A stretch of DNA of 64,000 nucleotides, taken from contig NZ_JAJVCN010000001.1 of assembly GCF_021390435.2 (NCBI RefSeq), positions 2,418,001-2,482,000 on the forward strand, written 5' to 3'. The notes under the pieces were generated by a model. That model was not told the origin of the DNA. It made no database searches and saw only the letters and a program-made list of their open reading frames with translations. Shown here piece by piece: positions 63,742-64,000 of this stretch (position 1 is the first letter of the stretch; the number at the start of each line of letters is the position of its first letter). This DNA comes from Kibdelosporangium philippinense (lineage in GTDB: Bacteria > Actinomycetota > Actinomycetes > Mycobacteriales > Pseudonocardiaceae). The position numbers and the translations under genes were made by a program.

Positions 63742-64000
63742 CTACTTCCCGAGGGCCGCGACCAGCCGGTCGACCGACGCGCCCAGGTTCCAGCGCTTCT
63801 TCAGCGACATGACCCGGTCGAGGTCGACGGGTGTGGCAGGCAGCTTGTCGTCCCGGTCAAGCACGACCGGAGCGTCCACAGCGACCGCGACCACTGTCGG
63901 CGCGGCAGCGAGGTACTCGGCTGACGCCATCAGATTCGCCTGCGCGCGCTTGGGGATGCGCTTGTCCGCGGCCTGCGCGCCAGCGATCAGCTCTTGCAGT
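63742..64000 (-). CDS. C-terminal end of an unidentified protein (5' truncated by the window)
   Basis: The minus-strand frame is open from the window edge to the stop at 63742, giving 86 residues with no start needed inside. It begins ELIAGAQAADKRIPKRAQAN and ends VMSLKKRWNLGASVDRLVAA. The visible part is too short and generic for a family call. It runs toward the IclR gene 58 bp away, so it may head the same transcript. Confidence 0.6.
   Translation of the reverse strand, partial: LQELIAGAQAADKRIPKRAQANLMASAEYLAAAPTVVAVAVDAPVVLDRDDKLPATPVDLDRVMSLKKRWNLGASVDRLVAALGK

Overview
The window is high-GC actinobacterial DNA. Three things point to the Pseudonocardiaceae or close relatives: the bacterial proteasome and pupylation genes, mycothiol biosynthesis (mshC), and a gene order close to the Mycobacterium tuberculosis Rv2092c-Rv2130c segment (from memory: helY-tatC-tatA-pafC-pafB-pafA, prcA-prcB-pup-dop, mpa, trmI, recB-like, hisG-hisE, PAC2, mshC). 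GTG and TTG starts and 1-4 bp overlaps are common. Species cannot be fixed from the sequence alone.

Region 1 (1-17.1 kb) is mostly accessory or metabolic. It holds a MoxR/Mg-chelatase-like AAA+ protein (5' end off the window) with its VWA partner, a lipoprotein plus fused-permease ABC importer without a local ATPase, two secreted hydrolases (S15/CocE type and M20 type), a divergent TetR/F420-type reductase pair with repeated operator-like dyads, a cytochrome P450, an LGFP-like membrane protein divergent from a NarL-type two-component system, and a secreted three-repeat protein.

Region 2 (17.1-36.2 kb) holds the conserved core: mshC, an MmyB-like regulator divergent from two aldo/keto reductases (the second lacks 92 residues), hisG-hisE-HAD, PAC2, two alpha/beta hydrolases (one frameshifted), a RecB-like nuclease, a TIGR03086 protein, a site-2 protease, trmI, four related membrane-anchored NTF2-like genes, and mpa.

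Region 3 (36.2-49.6 kb) holds an IS1380-type element with a CTAAG target duplication, dop-pup-prcB-prcA ending in a strong terminator, then an unusual frameshifted gene joining an inactivated caspase-like domain to EccC/FtsK-type ATPase modules. A PAP2-DAG kinase fusion and pafA follow. After pafA lie 22-bp tandem repeats whose fourth unit was split by an IS5-type element with a 3-bp CGT duplication.

Region 4 (49.9-64 kb) holds pafB-pafC, a small membrane protein, tatA-tatC, a lipid kinase, helY, a DUF4333 protein, an Eis-like acetyltransferase, a DUF574 methyltransferase, a sigma factor with a co-translated partner, another copy of the 22-bp repeat family, a phytoene-dehydrogenase-like oxidoreductase, an IclR regulator and one gene truncated at the right edge.

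Together the central genes supply pupylation (Pup, PafA), depupylation (Dop), substrate unfolding (Mpa), degradation (PrcAB) and the PafBC DNA-damage regulator. Pup here already ends in Glu, so Dop's deamidase step is not needed. The most unusual item is the pseudo-caspase/EccC-like gene next to the proteasome core genes.
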